From assembly GCF_000003605.2 (NCBI RefSeq), contig NW_003107593.1:272983-305002 (forward strand): a stretch of 32,020 nucleotides of DNA, read 5' to 3'. Made by a program: the position numbers and the translations under genes. This document shows positions 31,445 to 32,020 of the stretch, one piece after another. Each line of letters begins with the position of its first letter. Position 1 is the first letter of the stretch. Under the pieces are notes generated by a model. The model saw only the letters and a program-made list of their open reading frames with translations, did no database searches and was not told the DNA's origin. The DNA comes from Saccoglossus kowalevskii (taxonomy: Eukaryota > Hemichordata > Enteropneusta > Harrimaniidae).

Positions 31445-32020
31445 TTAGGCTTTTTTGAGGATTGCAATATACATCTTTGTTTCTATTGATTTAATATTTG
31501 TACATGTCCCCATTCGAATGTCACATTTACTTCCGCAATGTGCTACACATTGTATACCACACATTGCTACACGTTGTATGCCACACGGTGCTACACATTG
31601 TATACCACACGGTGCTACACATTGTATACCACACGGTGCTACACATTGTATACCACACGGTGCTACACATTGTTTACCGCACGGTGCTATACATTGTATA
31701 CCACACGGTGCTACACATTGTATACCAAATGGTGCTACACATTGTATACCACACATTGCTACACATTGTATACCACACGGTGCTACACATTGTATACCAC
31801 ACGGTGCTACACATTGTTTACCGCACGGTGCTATACATTGTATACCACACGGTGCTACACATTGTATACCAAATGGTGCTACACATTGTATACCACACAT
31901 TGCTACACATTGTATACCACACGGTGCTACACATTGTATACCACACGGTGCTACACATTGTTTACCGCACGGTGCTACACATTGTATACCACACATTGCT
32001 ACACATTGTATACCACACGG
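31445..32020 (-). CDS. Open frame through the 24 bp array, Cys-rich octapeptide repeats (partial, doubtful gene)
   Basis: The minus-strand frame is open from the right edge to a stop at 31445. It reads repeats of CGIQCVAP (P sometimes M, I sometimes K, one C sometimes F) and then a unique tail CDIRMGTCTNIKSIETK. Because the unit is a multiple of three, one open frame persists by default. No start, splice site or known domain is visible, so coding is only a possibility. Confidence 0.2.
   Translation of the reverse strand, partial: PCGIQCVAMCGIQCVAPCGKQCVAPCGIQCVAPCGIQCVAMCGIQCVAPFGIQCVAPCGIQCIAPCGKQCVAPCGIQCVAPCGIQCVAMCGIQCVAPFGIQCVAPCGIQCIAPCGKQCVAPCGIQCVAPCGIQCVAPCGIQCVAPCGIQRVAMCGIQCVAHCGSKCDIRMGTCTNIKSIETKMYIAILKKA
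31541..32020 (+). repeat. 24 bp minisatellite, 20 units, with a six-unit higher-order period
   Basis: The unit is TGCTACACATTGTATACCAC followed by ACGG, exactly 24 bases, repeated 20 times to the window edge without a length change. Variants (ACAT end; TTTACCG; TATAC; AAATGG) recur in the same order every six units (144 bases), indicating expansion by larger blocks. The array continues beyond the window. Confidence 0.96.

Noticed and set aside
1..32020. CRISPR arrays, operons or bacterial features
   Set aside because: The tandem repeats are contiguous without spacers and the genes are spliced, so a prokaryotic reading does not fit.

Overview
The window is metazoan nuclear DNA, AT-rich and intron-rich, with GT-AG introns. 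No bacterial, organellar or viral gene organisation was seen. The gene families (RIPK-like kinase, NHL propeller, ZU5-UPA-death domain) and the many small TTAA-flanked elements suggest a marine invertebrate such as a lophotrochozoan, lancelet or hemichordate. The species cannot be named from the sequence.

Two multi-exon genes, both on the minus strand, can be rebuilt by following splice sites and codon phase. The first runs from an ATG at 18257 down to a stop at 1466, in seven coding exons. It encodes about 854 residues: an N-terminal RIPK/TKL-like kinase domain (residues about 20-311), a low-complexity polar linker, and a C-terminal six-unit NHL beta-propeller. Key catalytic residues are changed (HRD to HGN, DFG to DFS), so it is probably a pseudokinase. 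A GC-richer stretch at about 19425-19750 with a good donor is a candidate non-coding first exon. The second gene runs from an ATG at 27789 to a stop at 23859 in five exons, about 660 residues. It has a novel helical/basic N-terminal region, then ZU5, UPA and death domains, like the intracellular part of UNC5 netrin receptors or PIDD/UNC5CL-type proteins. Each gene has one place where the reading frame shifts as if a single base were missing.

The rest is intronic or intergenic and rich in non-autonomous elements. These include three copies of a 161-165 bp TTAA-flanked MITE, a related short hairpin family, a TACTGT-ended element (one copy split by a nested MITE), a 914 bp TTAA element, a 212 bp palindrome and a 499 bp inverted-repeat element. 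There is also an inverted-repeat element carrying CACGTG-bearing 28 bp tandem repeats. Simple and tandem repeats include an AAAAC microsatellite, a roughly 140 bp triplication and a 24 bp minisatellite of 20 units that runs off the right edge and is open in one frame. The left edge holds a possible LTR remnant.

Both proteins carry modules used in innate immune and cell-death signalling: a RIPK-like kinase fold, a death domain and ZU5/UPA. The head-to-tail arrangement could reflect an immune/apoptosis gene neighbourhood, but a functional link is only inference.
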